This document shows, one piece after another, positions 48,018 to 59,342 of a stretch of DNA of 64,000 bases. Source of the stretch: Heterostelium album PN500 (lineage: Eukaryota; Evosea; Eumycetozoa; Acytosteliales; Acytosteliaceae). The stretch lies in NCBI RefSeq assembly GCF_000004825.1, contig NW_008805076.1, positions 124,001 to 188,000 on the forward strand, written 5' to 3'. Position 1 is the stretch's first letter. Each line of letters begins with the position of its first letter. The translations under genes were made by a program, and so were the position numbers. The notes beneath the pieces were generated by a model, which ran no database searches, was not told the DNA's origin, and saw nothing but the letters and a program-made list of their open reading frames with translations.

Positions 48018-48862
48018 ATGGCATTATTTAATTTAGTTGATCAAGCTGCATCTTATGGTGCTTATCATCATAATAATGTGTATGTAATTAGTTAGTTAGT
48101 TATTATCATATTAGGTTTAATCAACCTATTATTATTATTATTATTATGTTGTTGAATTCAGTAACAATAGCAACAACAATATTTAATAATATATTAATGT
48201 AATTACTACCTACCACACCTTTCAATAAATAGAAATAAATTCATTCATATTGTATTTGTACCAGCTATCCTTTATACTGCATTTGTAATGTTGTCGTTTG
48301 TCAATGTACCACAGGCAGTTCCTTACTTACAGCAATTGAACCAAATCACAACATTCCTCCCAGTTTCAATCACCACTCCAATTGCACTGTTAATCTCACT
48401 CTACTACTGTGTCCTTGATATCAGAGTTGGTGTAAGTTTATTTGATTCTCCAAATACTATTCTATTCTATTCTTTTTTATATATATCTAACAAAATATGG
48501 TGTTGGTGGTTATATTATAATATGATGTGTATATGATATGAATGTATTATATATAGGTTGTAGGATTGGCATGGATTATGGCAGCAAACTATTTGGCAGA
48601 GTATACAATTTTGCATATGAGCAATGCTTTTATGTTTGCTTTGGGTGTTCACATTGTTTCGTGGGTATTGCAATTCGTAGGACACGGTGTGTTTGAAGGT
48701 CGTCGTCCAGCATTGGTCGACAACATCTTCCAAGTGTTCATCGCTCCATTCTTTGTCACCTTGGAGTGCATCTTTTTGTTGGGTCTCATGGGTAAAACTC
48801 AAGTCGCCGTTGAGAAACGTATCATTTCCAACATTGCATCAATGTCAAAGAAGACCAAATAA
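48018..48862 (+). CDS. Mpo1-like (DUF962) ER membrane protein
   Basis: Three exons (48018-48079, 48233-48431, 48557-48862) close in phase to 188 aa; yeast Mpo1 is 174. The family signature YxxYHxxxxNkxiHxxfvP is visible as [19 protein letters not shown]. Further conserved parts are [36 protein letters not shown] and a hydrophobic C-terminal region (four or so membrane segments). Mpo1 is an Fe-dependent dioxygenase of 2-hydroxy fatty acids in the ER, acting in sphingoid base degradation. The His residues in YHH, FIH, GVH and GHG fit its metal site. Exon 1 ends inside the signature, so a search of single open frames would miss it. Confidence 0.92.
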
Positions 48863-49214
48863 AAAAAAAATAAACATAAAATAGTTTGGAAATAATGATG
48901 GTATTTTTATTAATTTGGAAAAAATATTATTCATACAATTTAATATAAATAAATATCTTTTTGAAATTAATTAATAGATGATTATCAAATGAAAAGCTTT
49001 CAATGTTGTAATACTAAAAAAAACTACTTAATAAATGAACAGAAATGTTGACCATCTAGCTTGACGACAGATTTTATCTGCATGAATTTGGCACTTTTGC
49101 TCAAAAAATTTTCAAAAAAAAACTTTGTAGATCAGTTCATCGAAAACTTGTTGTTGATTTAATTTAGTGATAATAAATTGATCAAAATTATAATTAATAA
49201 TAAATATAAAAAAA
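48863..49214. other. Intergenic region
   Basis: 352 bp between two plus-strand genes. A less AT-rich patch at 49040-49110 (gttgaccatctagcttgacg) stands out; the rest is A/T runs. No gene seen. Confidence 0.45.
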
Positions 49215-50194
49215 ATGAGTATAAATTTGGTAGAGTTAGTATCTGTTTGTTTAGAGCTTGCAGAGCAATCAGGTGATATCATTAGAAATATTTATAGATC
49301 TGGATCATTAGATGTAAAATATAAGTAATTATCATAGATTTTGGTTAAAATAGAAAACAAAACATTGGTATTGATTTGTTTAAACATTGAAATTCAAAAA
49401 ATGAAACAAAAAAAAGAGGTGTAGATGATCCAGTTACTATTGCAGATATCACAGTTCAGAAACATATAGTTGCAGGTCTGAGATGTTATTGGCCAGAGCT
49501 AAGAATCATTGGCGAGGAAGAGTTGCAAATCGGTGAAACACCAACTGTTTTACCATCACTCAAACGACTGGCGTCGTACGATGCCATCGAAGTTCCATTG
49601 AGCGAGCTGATAGTGTTTATCGATCCTCTCGACGCAACACGTGAATTCACTCTTGGGAACGTTCAGTGTGTGATGACACTGATTGGAATCAGTCGTCGCG
49701 GATCACCGATTGCCGGAGTGATTCACCAGCCTTTCGTCGATGTCGCTGGCGATGCCTGTGAGAATGCAGAGCAATGGGTAGGCCGTTCGGTGTATGGCAT
49801 CGTTGGCATTCCAGTGGTGGGTGTGCGTGACCGTCGTCAACCGGAGGATCGCGACAAGATCATCTTGGCAACGACAGCATCGCACTACAACGAGCAAGTC
49901 GATAGAGCAGTCCAACTAATCAAACCAGACAAAGTTATTCGTGCCGGTGGTGCAGGATTCAAAGCACTGATGGTCATTGAGCGACTTGCCGACGTCTATG
50001 TATTCCCGACTGTCGGTATGAAGTATTGGGATATCTGTGCGCCACACGCCATTCTCTCTGCGTGTGGAGGTCACCTAACAAATCCAGCCGGTAACAATAT
50101 CGATTACTCTGATCAAAAGATTGAAAACAAAGATGGTGTAGTAATTTCAATGGGTAATCATCAACATTTCATTAATTTATTAAATAATAAATAA
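49215..50194 (+). CDS. bpnt1: 3'(2'),5'-bisphosphate nucleotidase-like phosphatase
   Basis: Two exons (49215-49324, 49417-50194) close in phase to 295 aa, the usual size. Belongs to the inositol monophosphatase-like, lithium-sensitive Mg2+ phosphatases. Metal-binding motifs are DPVTIAD (loop 1), IIGEEE (residues ~67-70), DPLDATREF (106-114) and KYWDICAPHA (Asp242). DPLDxTxEF points to BPNT1, which turns PAP into AMP and clears inhibitory by-product of sulfation. Ala replaces the usual Gly in DPLDG; this is uncommon and worth noting. An inositol polyphosphate 1-phosphatase is the main alternative. Confidence 0.88.
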
Positions 50195-51590
50195 TCTTAT
50201 TGTTTTGTATTTTGTATTTTTAGTATTTTTAAACATAAAGAAAATAAAAGATATCAATGACGCAAAGACAATGAAGAGAAGATGATAATTAATAATTGAG
50301 AATATGAGTTTTTTATTGTAATTTAATATGATCAACTAATTTTTGATATTAATATTTAAAGTTCTTTCTTTGATAACATCTCGTAACTTGGGCACGTATC
50401 CATTCTATTGTTTGAAGCTGTTCCAAAAGCGATTGAGATGTTCCAGGTAGCAAAACCAGATTCCTTTGGTGATTTGACTTGGTATTAATAAAAACCTAGG
50501 AGTGTTGTTTACAAAATCTAGTGGTAATTTGTCAATTTCCAATTGGTCTTTGTCAACAGAGCCAACGCCTACAACAAATCCTACCATGACAGCCCAACTG
50601 ACAGATGTTGACGGAGCAGAAGATCACACAAAAGGGAGTGCTTGATGCAGAGGTTGGTCCAACAAAATAGATTTTTTGAGACAAGTATGACTTCAATTGT
50701 ATATCAGGGGAAATATATCACTAACATCTATGAAACCTGTTTCTATTTTCAAAGTATGGAGAAACAATGGAATAACTCGTGAAACTTTTCTAAAAAGTTT
50801 GATCTATTTAAAAAGACTCACCAACAACAAAGACTACTCCCTTCAACTCAACTATCGATATCAATTTTGATTTCTACCATTTCAAAATCGGGGTTATGAC
50901 CATATAGTTCCATTTTAGTGAATTAAAATTAGTTGATCATATTAAACTACCATATTGAATATTCAACTTTTCTAAAAGTTCAAAAGTTTTTATTATAAAT
51001 CAAATTCTAAAGATAACTTTATTATAAGAGAATATATTGCATTATTACTTTAAAGATCAATCAATCTAATTCAACTTTATTTTAACTTGTTTGTAATAAA
51101 ACATATAAAACTATGATATAGTTAGCATTTCACAAATTAATTAAATATATTATTATTTATTTTATTTTCTATTTTTTTATTATTTCAAATTCTTTGAAGA
51201 ACAGAAAATAAAAATGAAAATAGATAAATAAATAAATCACCCTTTTTTTTAAATCTTTTAGATCAAATTATGTAAATTAAAAGATTTTATTTTTTTGAAA
51301 CTGTTTTTTTTTTTACCACCTTGAATTTTTTACCCACATAAATTTTACCAGACGAAATGTCTGAAAATTAGTTTAATTTTGTGACCATTATAAGGTTGGA
51401 AGTGTCATAATAATTAAAAATAAATAGTTTTATTTTTATCATTGCTAATTTTATTTATTATTATTTAATTTTTTGTTTAAAACAACAAATTGTATGTTTC
51501 CTTTTATAATATTTTAAAAATAAAATAATAAATAAAAATCAGGAAAAGTTAACAACAAGCATAATATCCAATTATATTAATTATATAATT
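50195..51590. other. Intergenic region with a decayed coding remnant
   Basis: 1.4 kb between plus-strand genes. 50340-50950 is less AT-rich and contains broken frames (next entry). From 50950 to 51590 it is ordinary A/T-rich promoter-like sequence. Confidence 0.5.
50345..50590 (-). pseudogene. Possible frameshifted gene remnant
   Basis: On the minus strand one frame reads MVGFVVGVGSVDKDQ up to IPSQITKG, then a neighbouring frame continues NLVLLPGTSQSLLEQLQTIE and EWIRAQVTRCYQRKN to a stop near 50359. Base composition is coding-like in both parts, suggesting one frame broken by an indel. Family not recognised, and no upstream exon found. Confidence 0.35.
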
Positions 51591-54275
51591 ATGGCAAAAA
51601 ATGAAGATGTCAACAAGGAAGTTGAACATATAAATAGTAATAATTCAATTATTAATAATAACAATAATAATAGTGATAATAATAATCAACAAAATAATCA
51701 AAATACTTTAAAAATAAGTAGATTACCACCACCTTTACCTCCTACATCTAATAACAACAATAGCAATAGCAATAGCAACAACAATAATATTAGTAGTTTA
51801 AATAATGTAACAATAACAGTTCAACCACCACCACAACAAACAACCACACAACAACAGCAACAAACAACAACACCTTTGCCACCAATGAGCCAACATCAAC
51901 AGTTTCAACATTTAGATTTCTATAGTGATGGTGAGAGTGATAGAATGACAAGAGATAACAACAACAGCAATGCATCTGAGCATACCAAAACAAGACCAAG
52001 AAGACCATCTTCACCGTTGGCATTCCTAAGATCGCTCTCACCTAAACACAAAGAAAAAGAAAAAGACAAAAAGAAAGAGAAACATCTAAAGTCGCAAATG
52101 GAGCAATTATCTGTTTCACCACCAAGAGGCATGGGTGTACATAACTATTACAACCACGAAAGTACACCCTCTACATCTCCAAACATATCATTATCAACAA
52201 CAATCAATAACAATAACAATAATAATAATAATAGCATAAGTTTAGTTACAAGTTTTAATAATAATAATAATTTAGTAACTAGCACAGGTAATAATAATAA
52301 TAATAATTTAATAACTAGTAATAGAAAGTTTAGTGGTGCAAGTTTGGTAGATAGCGGAATGAGTAGTGGTGGTTCAAGTTTGATGTCGAGCAATGGCGAT
52401 AGTAGATTCAATAGTCTACCACATACGGTGATTCTGAGAATTCTAAACTTTTTGGTACAGAGTAGAATCGATGGTGAAAAGTCAGAGATCAAACTAGAGT
52501 ATCGCTCTCCTCCCATGCCTCACCAAAAGTCTGCTGCTGGCGGCCAGGAATCAAGCTTGTCTTCCAGTGGTCAGCCGCTATCCAACTCACTCCAATCCAG
52601 TATCAATAACAACAGTGGTGTAAAGGTCAATCCGAATCAAGATCTTCAAACAATGTCACTGGTCTGCAAGTACTGGGCGAAAGAGATAACACCACAGGTA
52701 TTCCACCACTTTGTAGTGAAGTCACCGAAGCATCTGAAATCGCTGATACGTCTGGTGTCGAAAGGCATCATCGATGGTGGTCGTCGCTTCAACTTTTACT
52801 ACGTAGCGATGATTCTCGACAAGTCGTCATCGTTCCAAAAGTTTATCAATATTCTCAAGCATACAATGCCAGACCGTCTTCCCGACAAGTTCTACAAGGC
52901 AACCTCAAAACCGATAATGACAAACGTCTTCTCCAAGTCGCTGTTTACTTCGTTCTTTGACAATTGCTCGACGATGGAGTATTTCCGTTTCTATCAACGT
53001 TGGGTATCGCCAGACAATTTCGAGGCGATCGGTCACGCTCTCCGTACGAATCACTCGATCACTCATATTTCGTTTAGAAACAACAATCTGGACGACGAGT
53101 TTGTCGTCGATATCATCCAGGCACTCCACGAGAATAACACCATTCAGATTCTGGATTTCCGTCTCAATAAACTCGGTAACCAAACGGCTATCAGTCTGGC
53201 CGGTGCACTCCTAAAGAATCGGTCGTTGACCTGTGTCGATTTGTTCTACAATGCCATTGGACCGGAGGGTGGTGTTGCCATTGCCAATTCCTTGCGTACC
53301 AACCGTACCCTGCGTAAACTCTACTTGGGATGGAATCATATCAATGGACAGACCGCTTCCATACTCTCGGAATCACTCAAAGTCAACAACGTCATCGAGA
53401 GCATCTATCTCGATCGTATCGATGACCATTCCGGTTCGCTGCTGGCCGAGTCACTGGCGGTCAATACCTCTGTGACAGAGCTGAACCTTGCCGATTGCCA
53501 ACTGAAACAATTCACAGCCAAAGCACTGGGTAGTGCTTTCAAGGTGAACAAATCACTTGCCGATCTCAACTTTAGATGTAACCAGCTTGGTGCCGACCTC
53601 AAGGATATCTCACAGTCGCTCAGCGTCAACCATACTCTGACCAGAATCAACTTGTCCGACAACAGAATCAACGATGAATCTGGCAGACTCTTGGCAGAGT
53701 CACTCAAGACAAACCACTCGATTACCTCACTCTCACTGTCACTCAACCAACTCGGTAATAAATTCGCAGATGAAATGGGAGTAGCGCTATTAGAAAACAC
53801 TACATTGAAACTCCTCGATCTCTCTAACAATCAAATAGAGTTTACCGGTGCACAACATATTGCCAATGCACTGGCGTCCAACAGCACATTGAAACTGTTG
53901 AATCTCTGTCAGAACAGTCTCAGCTCCAAGTTTGGTCCTCTCATTGCTTATTCACTCACTCAGAACAAATCGTTGACACATCTCGAGCTTGCTTATGTCG
54001 GAATCGGTAGTGCCGGTGCAGTCTCTCTGGCCAAAGCAGTCAAAGACAACATCCACCTGCGAAAGTTGAATCTCAGCGAAAATCAAATCGGCGACGACGG
54101 TGCACTTGCTTTTGCCGATGCAATCAAATCGAATCAGTTCCTCTACGTCTTGGATTTAAGTTACAACAATTTCACCTATCGAGTCAAAGAAGTCTTTGAA
54201 AAGATACAAGAACAAAACAATACTTTACAATTCTCAATTTCATCTGTACCTCTACATTGGAAATTCCAACTATAA
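51591..54275 (+). CDS. F-box and ribonuclease-inhibitor-type LRR protein
   Basis: Single exon of 894 aa. Residues 1-270 are Asn/Gln/Ser/Thr/Pro low complexity with a basic Lys/Glu patch (KHKEKEKDKKKEKH). An F-box-like motif is split by a ~65-residue insert: FNSLPHTVILRILNFLVQSR, then LQTMSLVCKYWAKEITPQVF. From about residue 480 to 870 there are some 13 leucine-rich repeats of the RI type (for example SLTCVDLFYNAIGPEGGVAI, TLKLLDLSNNQIEFTGAQHI), about 28 residues each. F-box/LRR proteins usually choose substrates for SCF ubiquitin ligases. The split F-box makes Skp1 binding uncertain; a plain RI-LRR scaffold is the alternative. Its end lies 18 bp from the convergent CoA-transferase gene. Confidence 0.85.
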   Translation: MAKNEDVNKEVEHINSNNSIINNNNNNSDNNNQQNNQNTLKISRLPPPLPPTSNNNNSNSNSNNNNISSLNNVTITVQPPPQQTTTQQQQQTTTPLPPMSQHQQFQHLDFYSDGESDRMTRDNNNSNASEHTKTRPRRPSSPLAFLRSLSPKHKEKEKDKKKEKHLKSQMEQLSVSPPRGMGVHNYYNHESTPSTSPNISLSTTINNNNNNNNNSISLVTSFNNNNNLVTSTGNNNNNNLITSNRKFSGASLVDSGMSSGGSSLMSSNGDSRFNSLPHTVILRILNFLVQSRIDGEKSEIKLEYRSPPMPHQKSAAGGQESSLSSSGQPLSNSLQSSINNNSGVKVNPNQDLQTMSLVCKYWAKEITPQVFHHFVVKSPKHLKSLIRLVSKGIIDGGRRFNFYYVAMILDKSSSFQKFINILKHTMPDRLPDKFYKATSKPIMTNVFSKSLFTSFFDNCSTMEYFRFYQRWVSPDNFEAIGHALRTNHSITHISFRNNNLDDEFVVDIIQALHENNTIQILDFRLNKLGNQTAISLAGALLKNRSLTCVDLFYNAIGPEGGVAIANSLRTNRTLRKLYLGWNHINGQTASILSESLKVNNVIESIYLDRIDDHSGSLLAESLAVNTSVTELNLADCQLKQFTAKALGSAFKVNKSLADLNFRCNQLGADLKDISQSLSVNHTLTRINLSDNRINDESGRLLAESLKTNHSITSLSLSLNQLGNKFADEMGVALLENTTLKLLDLSNNQIEFTGAQHIANALASNSTLKLLNLCQNSLSSKFGPLIAYSLTQNKSLTHLELAYVGIGSAGAVSLAKAVKDNIHLRKLNLSENQIGDDGALAFADAIKSNQFLYVLDLSYNNFTYRVKEVFEKIQEQNNTLQFSISSVPLHWKFQL

Positions 54276-54293
54276 ATAAAATATCTGTTATTT

Positions 54294-55939
54294 TTAGTTT
54301 ATTATCTTTGTATCTCTTAGTCGTTTGATTTCCAGCTCAGAGAATCCCAAACGCTCCATCACCTCGTCGGTATGTTGTCCGAGCGTTGGTGGTGGTGTTG
54401 TTTCAGTGTGAATCTTACTCTCACTGAAATGTATTGGACAACCAACAACCTTTAGTTTATCAAGTTCATACACTTTGTTTTGAGGAGTTGTCTTTTGTTT
54501 GTTCAAAGTGGTTGGTGTTGGTGTAGGTTGTTCAGATAGATCCAATTCCCATACCATGTTTCTATGTTGAATCTGAGGATGTGAATAGACTTCCGAGAGT
54601 TGATTGATAGGTGAACATGGGACATTTGCTTTGCCAAGAAGATCGATCCACTCTTTGGTTGTTCTCATCATTGATCGCGCATTCAAATGTTCAAGCAGCT
54701 CTTGTCTGTTGGCAACACGCTTTGCGTTACTAGAGAATCGAGCGTCGCCACTAATCGATCTGTCGACACCAAGGGTATTACAAAGTGAATGAAATTGTGA
54801 ATCGTTGCCAACAGCAACAACGTAGAATCCATCCGATGACTTTAGTGAATCGTACGGAGAGATACTTGGATGTGAATTACCGATTCTCTTTGGGTTGACG
54901 CCCGTAACCAGGTAGTTGGATGCCTGATTAGCCAGGAAAGTAGCTTGAACATCCAGCAGACTTACATCGATATGCTGTCCACGATTTGTTTGGTTTCTAA
55001 GATGTAGTGCTGCCTGTATAGCAACGTTCGAGTACATTCCAGTCATCATATCGACAATTGCAACGCCACACTTCATCGGTTCACTCTCAGTTCCTGTTAT
55101 ACTCATCAAACCACCCATCGCTTGAATTGCAAAGTCGTAACCAGGCAAATTTGCAAACGGTCCATTCTGACCAAATCCAGTAATAGAACAATAAATGATT
55201 CCTTCAAATTATTATTATTATATTAATATCAATTACTATCATCATTATTAACCTAACTAATATTAATTGGTTGATATCATACTTGGATTGATTGAAGAAA
55301 TAGATTTATAATCTAGATTATATTTTTCCAAACCACCAACTTTAAAATTTTCCAATAAAACATCACACTCTTTTGATAATTCGTGAATAATCTAATAATA
55401 ATAATAATTTGTTTGTTTTTAGAATTCTAGCAATAATAATGATGATGATTTAATAAATAAGATAGATATAGTTTACCTTTTGACCTTCAGGTTTAGAGAA
55501 ATCAACTGCAATTGATTTCTTATTTCTATTTGTGCAACTAAAGTAAGCTGTATTTATGTTACCTTTTGGATCCTTTAATAAGAAGTAGAAAAACAAGATG
55601 GTTAGAGGATATTTTAAGTTTTAAATCAACATTTATCATCAAATATCATGTTTGTTTGTTGTTTGTTGTTTCATTCATTCATACTTTATAAAAAGGAGGA
55701 CCCCATTCTCTTGTATCATCACCTTGTATCGATTCTACTTTGATAACATCTGCACCAAGATCACCTAACAACTGTGAAGACCATGGACCTGCTAACACAC
55801 GACTCAAATCTAAAACTTTAAATCCTTCAAGTGGTTTTATTGAAGTAGCATTACTACTACTACGACTACAATATCTATTATTTAATGATAATTTATAATT
55901 ATAAGAACTATATAGTTTTCTAGTTTTTGTAATAAACAT
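54294..55939 (-). CDS. sugct: Family III CoA-transferase, mitochondrial (SUGCT-like)
   Basis: Four exons (55939-55685, 55572-55477, 55391-55283, 55201-54294) close in phase to 455 aa. CaiB/BaiF family: [66 protein letters not shown] and a catalytic Asp in VAIVDMMTG (about residue 204). The N-terminal ~35 residues are Arg/Ser/Tyr-rich without acidic residues, a likely mitochondrial presequence. Closest in layout to succinyl-CoA:glutarate CoA-transferase, which recycles glutarate from lysine and tryptophan breakdown. Other family III transferases (formyl-CoA, carnitine) cannot be excluded from sequence alone. A Pro/Thr-rich loop ([16 protein letters not shown]) interrupts the C-terminal part. 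Confidence 0.9.
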
Positions 55940-56296
55940 TTGTTACTCTATTAATATTATTATTATTATTACAATCGTTTTTTAAAATAATATAATTAAA
56001 TAATCGATTGATAGATTTTTTTTAATCTATCAATTATCTCACAACAGTGGGTGTTGTGTTACCCAAAAAAATGTCTTTCATTGTTTAAAAAATCTGCAGA
56101 TAATTCATTATCTGCCAACTCATCTCACCACCAGGACGATCTAAAAAAAATCTTTTTGAACAATGATATTTAAATATTTATTTAAATAATATATATTATA
56201 AAGAATGAAATTAAAATTCAATTTTTTTATTTAAATTATATATTTAAATTAAAATTGCAAATTAATGTAGAGTTTGGTTGTTTGTTTTGTTTTAGA
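55940..56296. promoter_or_regulatory. Promoter region with perfect 20-bp inverted repeat
   Basis: 357 bp upstream of the CoA-transferase. 56096-56115 is GCAGATAAT-TC-ATTATCTGC, a perfect nine-base inverted repeat with a 2-nt spacer, in a patch less AT-rich than its surroundings (56040-56150). It could be a factor-binding site or hairpin. Confidence 0.45.
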
Positions 56297-57115
56297 TTAT
56301 AATAATAGATATTGACTCTCTTTTAAAGGATAATCTATTTTATCAGAGAATGTTGAGAATAACATTGAAAGGATGGTCGATAGAAAAGTTAGACCTGTTG
56401 AAATACATATACAAATCCAACCTGTAGTCGGATGCCAAATATGTTGTTTGTTATTTCCAAAAAAGTGATAGTGATGCTCTTCATCACAGATTGCATCATT
56501 GCTGCCACTATTACTACTTGAATGTCCATCGGGATCGATATATCCATGATCTATACAATCTCTTCTCAAACTTTTTGGTATACCAACAAATATAAAAGTT
56601 GAAAGAAAACAAAAGAAACAAATTACCTAAATAAAATAAAAAAATATTAATCAAAAAATAAATAATAATGTAACAATATAGTTATTATTACTTACCATTG
56701 GTGTATATTTTGTAAGGGTAGTTAATAATTTACTTTGTTGTACTTTTTCATGGTAGATACATAATAGCACCAATACCATTCCAAATGCTGTGAATACCCA
56801 GGCAATTATAGCAAAAGAAATCGAAGCTTCAAAGAGTTGCATTGTATATTTATTGGTAGAGTCCCAACCTTGATAATAAGTTTCATCTTTTGTTATATTC
56901 TTAATCCAATCATATTTATAATATAATTGTACATTTGTAGATTTCTCTTTAAAAGTCCACCAATATGCTATCCAAAAAAAAAATAAAAATTATTAATATC
57001 TTTTTTAAAAATAATATAAATAGTTTTTTAAAATCTTACTTGAAAGTGATACAATTAATAATATAAATGATATAAATAATGTTACCAATACAGAAATATT
57101 TACTTTTTGTTCCAT
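56297..57115 (-). CDS. Four-TM membrane protein
   Basis: Three exons (57115-57040, 56967-56696, 56626-56297) close in phase to 225 aa. Four hydrophobic helices: VTLFISFILLIVSL (TM1), ISFAIIAWVFTAFGMVLVLL (TM2), VICFFCFLSTFIFVGI (TM3) and TGWICICISTGLTFLST (TM4). The first extracellular loop (~60 residues) has Trp-Trp and a WDST motif. The second loop carries CIDHGYIDPDG and CDEEHHYHFFG, with two cysteines and a His cluster. The tetraspan/claudin-like layout suggests a surface scaffold, but no diagnostic CCG or GLW motif is present. Function unknown. Confidence 0.8.
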
Positions 57116-57866
57116 TTCTTTGAATTTTTTTATCTTTTCAGAGTTTAATATAACAAAAATTTTATTTTACAACTAAATTAATTTATAGGATATCCCTAAC
57201 TTTGAGTTATCGATTCTTTATTCTCTGGGATTAGTTACCGCATCTCCATGACATTTATATTTATACTTAATTAAGCTTAAATGTCAATATACAATTCAAT
57301 TTAAAAAAGGGGTTACATATAAATTTTGATCATATTGTCTAAAATTTTGGCAAAATCAATATTTTTTTTTTTTTTACAGTTACAATCGTTCTTTGGGTTG
57401 TATTAGAACCACAACCAAAAAGATCCACCGAAATATTCTTTTAATATTACTAACCAGGGATATTAAAAAGTTAGATCAAGAAACCTATTTTGAATTTTCA
57501 AAGAGGTATGAATATCTATAAATATAACTCTTAAAATTGTTGTTTTTATAAATTTTAAGAATTCATTCATTTATTTACTTTACGAATTACTTTCTTACAC
57601 ACATATTTGACAATGAATTATAAAAAAAAAAAAAGGGTGTTATATATTAATTAATTACTAATCACCCCATTAAAAAGACAATCAATCAGTGTTGTGGGTG
57701 TGTGAAAGCTTTTTTAGTCCGATTTAAATCAGTACTTTTTATTTATATTTTGCGAAAGTTTTTTTTTTTTCCTTTTTGTTTTTTATTTATTTTAAATGAT
57801 CAATGATTGTTTATAATAATAATAATAGATTATTTTTATAAATAAATACAACAACAACTTTTAAAA
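57116..57866. promoter_or_regulatory. Divergent intergenic region
   Basis: 751 bp between the four-TM gene and the saposin gene. Patches at 57190-57260 and 57385-57480 are less AT-rich; the second has GGTTGT/ACAACC able to form a short hairpin at 57397-57415. The rest is A/T-rich with a T run before the saposin ATG. No gene seen. Confidence 0.45.
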
Positions 57867-59096
57867 ATGTATAGTTTAAAAAAGAATAAATTTGTAGTTT
57901 TATTGTTATTATTTGTATTATTAGTAGATTGTGGTGTTTATTCGGTTAGTGTTAAACAAAGAGAGAGCAAAGAGAACAAAGAGAACAAAGAGAATAAAGA
58001 TGATAAAGTCGAACTTTGTAAATTTCTAGTTGGATATATTAAGGGTCTTGACAATTCAGAGGATGGCAAAGTCATTGAACGTCAACAGATCAAACAGGAA
58101 CTCAATGAAGTCTGTCACTTCATGCCAGATCAAATGAGTGAAGTTTGTTATAACATGTTATCGAAATCCGACTTTTCGATAGTTGAAGACATTCTAGATA
58201 GAAAGTTATCGTCCAATGACATTTGTGATAATAGTGATAAATCATTAAAAATTAAACAACCACAACAACAAAAACCACAACTACCAAAAAAACCAAAACA
58301 ACAACAACATCAAATTATAAATAGAATTTCAACAGATAGATTGGAATGTAATCTTTGTAATTTCTTGGTCAGTCAAATAGAAGGATATATTCAGAAGAAT
58401 CAAACCGAAGAGGAGATCATTGCTGATCTCGAACAGAGTTGTAATATTCTTGGATCAATGTCCACCGATTGCAAAGAGCTGGTAGCCGACTACATGCCCG
58501 AGGCAATCAAAAGAATAATGAATAAAGAGAGTCCAGATGTTGTTTGTACTGAAATTGGAATTTGTACACCAACAACTACTACCACAACAACTAGCAGTTC
58601 TTCAACTACAGGCGGATCCAACCCAACATCCAAGTCACACTCTGGATTCGAGTGTCCATCATGTGAATACCTGGCAGGTCAAGTCATCACCTACTTAAAA
58701 GAGAATCAATCGATATCGACAATGCTACAGGAGTTGAATACCGATTGTCAGGTTTTCAGAGATCAATCTTGGATTCATATCTGTCAAAAAGTTGTTGCTG
58801 AACACGGAGAAGAGTTGATTAGAGATGTAAGAATTTCCAAAAGTCCGTCAGAGGCGTGTAAAATGGTAGGAATATGTGGTTCAACAACTTCATCATCATC
58901 GTCATCGTCGTCATCCTCGACATCCAACAGCGGATATAGTAGTGGTGGTTCGACAGCAACTTCAGGAACTTCAGGTACATCCGCCTCTGGAAGCGGTGGT
59001 GGATATCTCTCCGGAAGTGGTAGTAGTGGAAGCAGCAACAGTGCAAGTTCAGGTGACAGTGGAACTGGTTATGCCTATCGCATGACCATCAACTAA
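57867..59096 (+). CDS. Secreted protein with three saposin B-type domains
   Basis: Single exon of 409 aa. Signal peptide: MYSLKKNKFVVLLLLFVLLV. Three saposin-like domains follow at about residues 48-125, 155-230 and 268-335. Each has the CxxC or CxFL start and paired cysteines (LECNLCNFLVSQIEGYI to VVCTEIGIC; FECPSCEYLAGQVITYL to EACKMVGIC). The first is more divergent (ELCKFLVGYI, DICDN), with four or five cysteines. Gln/Pro/Lys and Thr/Ser linkers separate them, and the tail is Ser/Gly-rich. Saposins help lysosomal lipid hydrolases or, in amoebae, include pore-forming amoebapore-like proteins. The long linkers suggest processing into single units. No GPI or membrane tail. Confidence 0.9.
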   Translation: MYSLKKNKFVVLLLLFVLLVDCGVYSVSVKQRESKENKENKENKDDKVELCKFLVGYIKGLDNSEDGKVIERQQIKQELNEVCHFMPDQMSEVCYNMLSKSDFSIVEDILDRKLSSNDICDNSDKSLKIKQPQQQKPQLPKKPKQQQHQIINRISTDRLECNLCNFLVSQIEGYIQKNQTEEEIIADLEQSCNILGSMSTDCKELVADYMPEAIKRIMNKESPDVVCTEIGICTPTTTTTTTSSSSTTGGSNPTSKSHSGFECPSCEYLAGQVITYLKENQSISTMLQELNTDCQVFRDQSWIHICQKVVAEHGEELIRDVRISKSPSEACKMVGICGSTTSSSSSSSSSSTSNSGYSSGGSTATSGTSGTSASGSGGGYLSGSGSSGSSNSASSGDSGTGYAYRMTIN

Positions 59097-59342
59097 AAAC
59101 CAATCATTTTAAAACTCCACCCCCTATTACAAAAATTATTTTATTGTAATAAATAAAATACATTAATTTATATCATTATCAAAGATCCAATCTTTTTGAA
59201 CATAAACCATGAATCATTATTTTCATTCTGGATTAATTAATTAAAATACTTGCTTCAAATCTTTTTATTGAATTACTTTGAAGGTTTATTTTAGACAAAT
59301 TAAGACCCTTGTTGAATATTAACATAAAATTTCCTTTGGACA
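59097..59342. other. Intergenic region
   Basis: A/T-rich 3' region of the saposin gene; no feature seen. Confidence 0.4.

Noticed and set aside
57688-57700. ACCCACAA on the minus strand, resembling a DUSE element
   Set aside because: No structured or recognisable RNA lies 60 bp downstream; an 8-mer hit is expected by chance.
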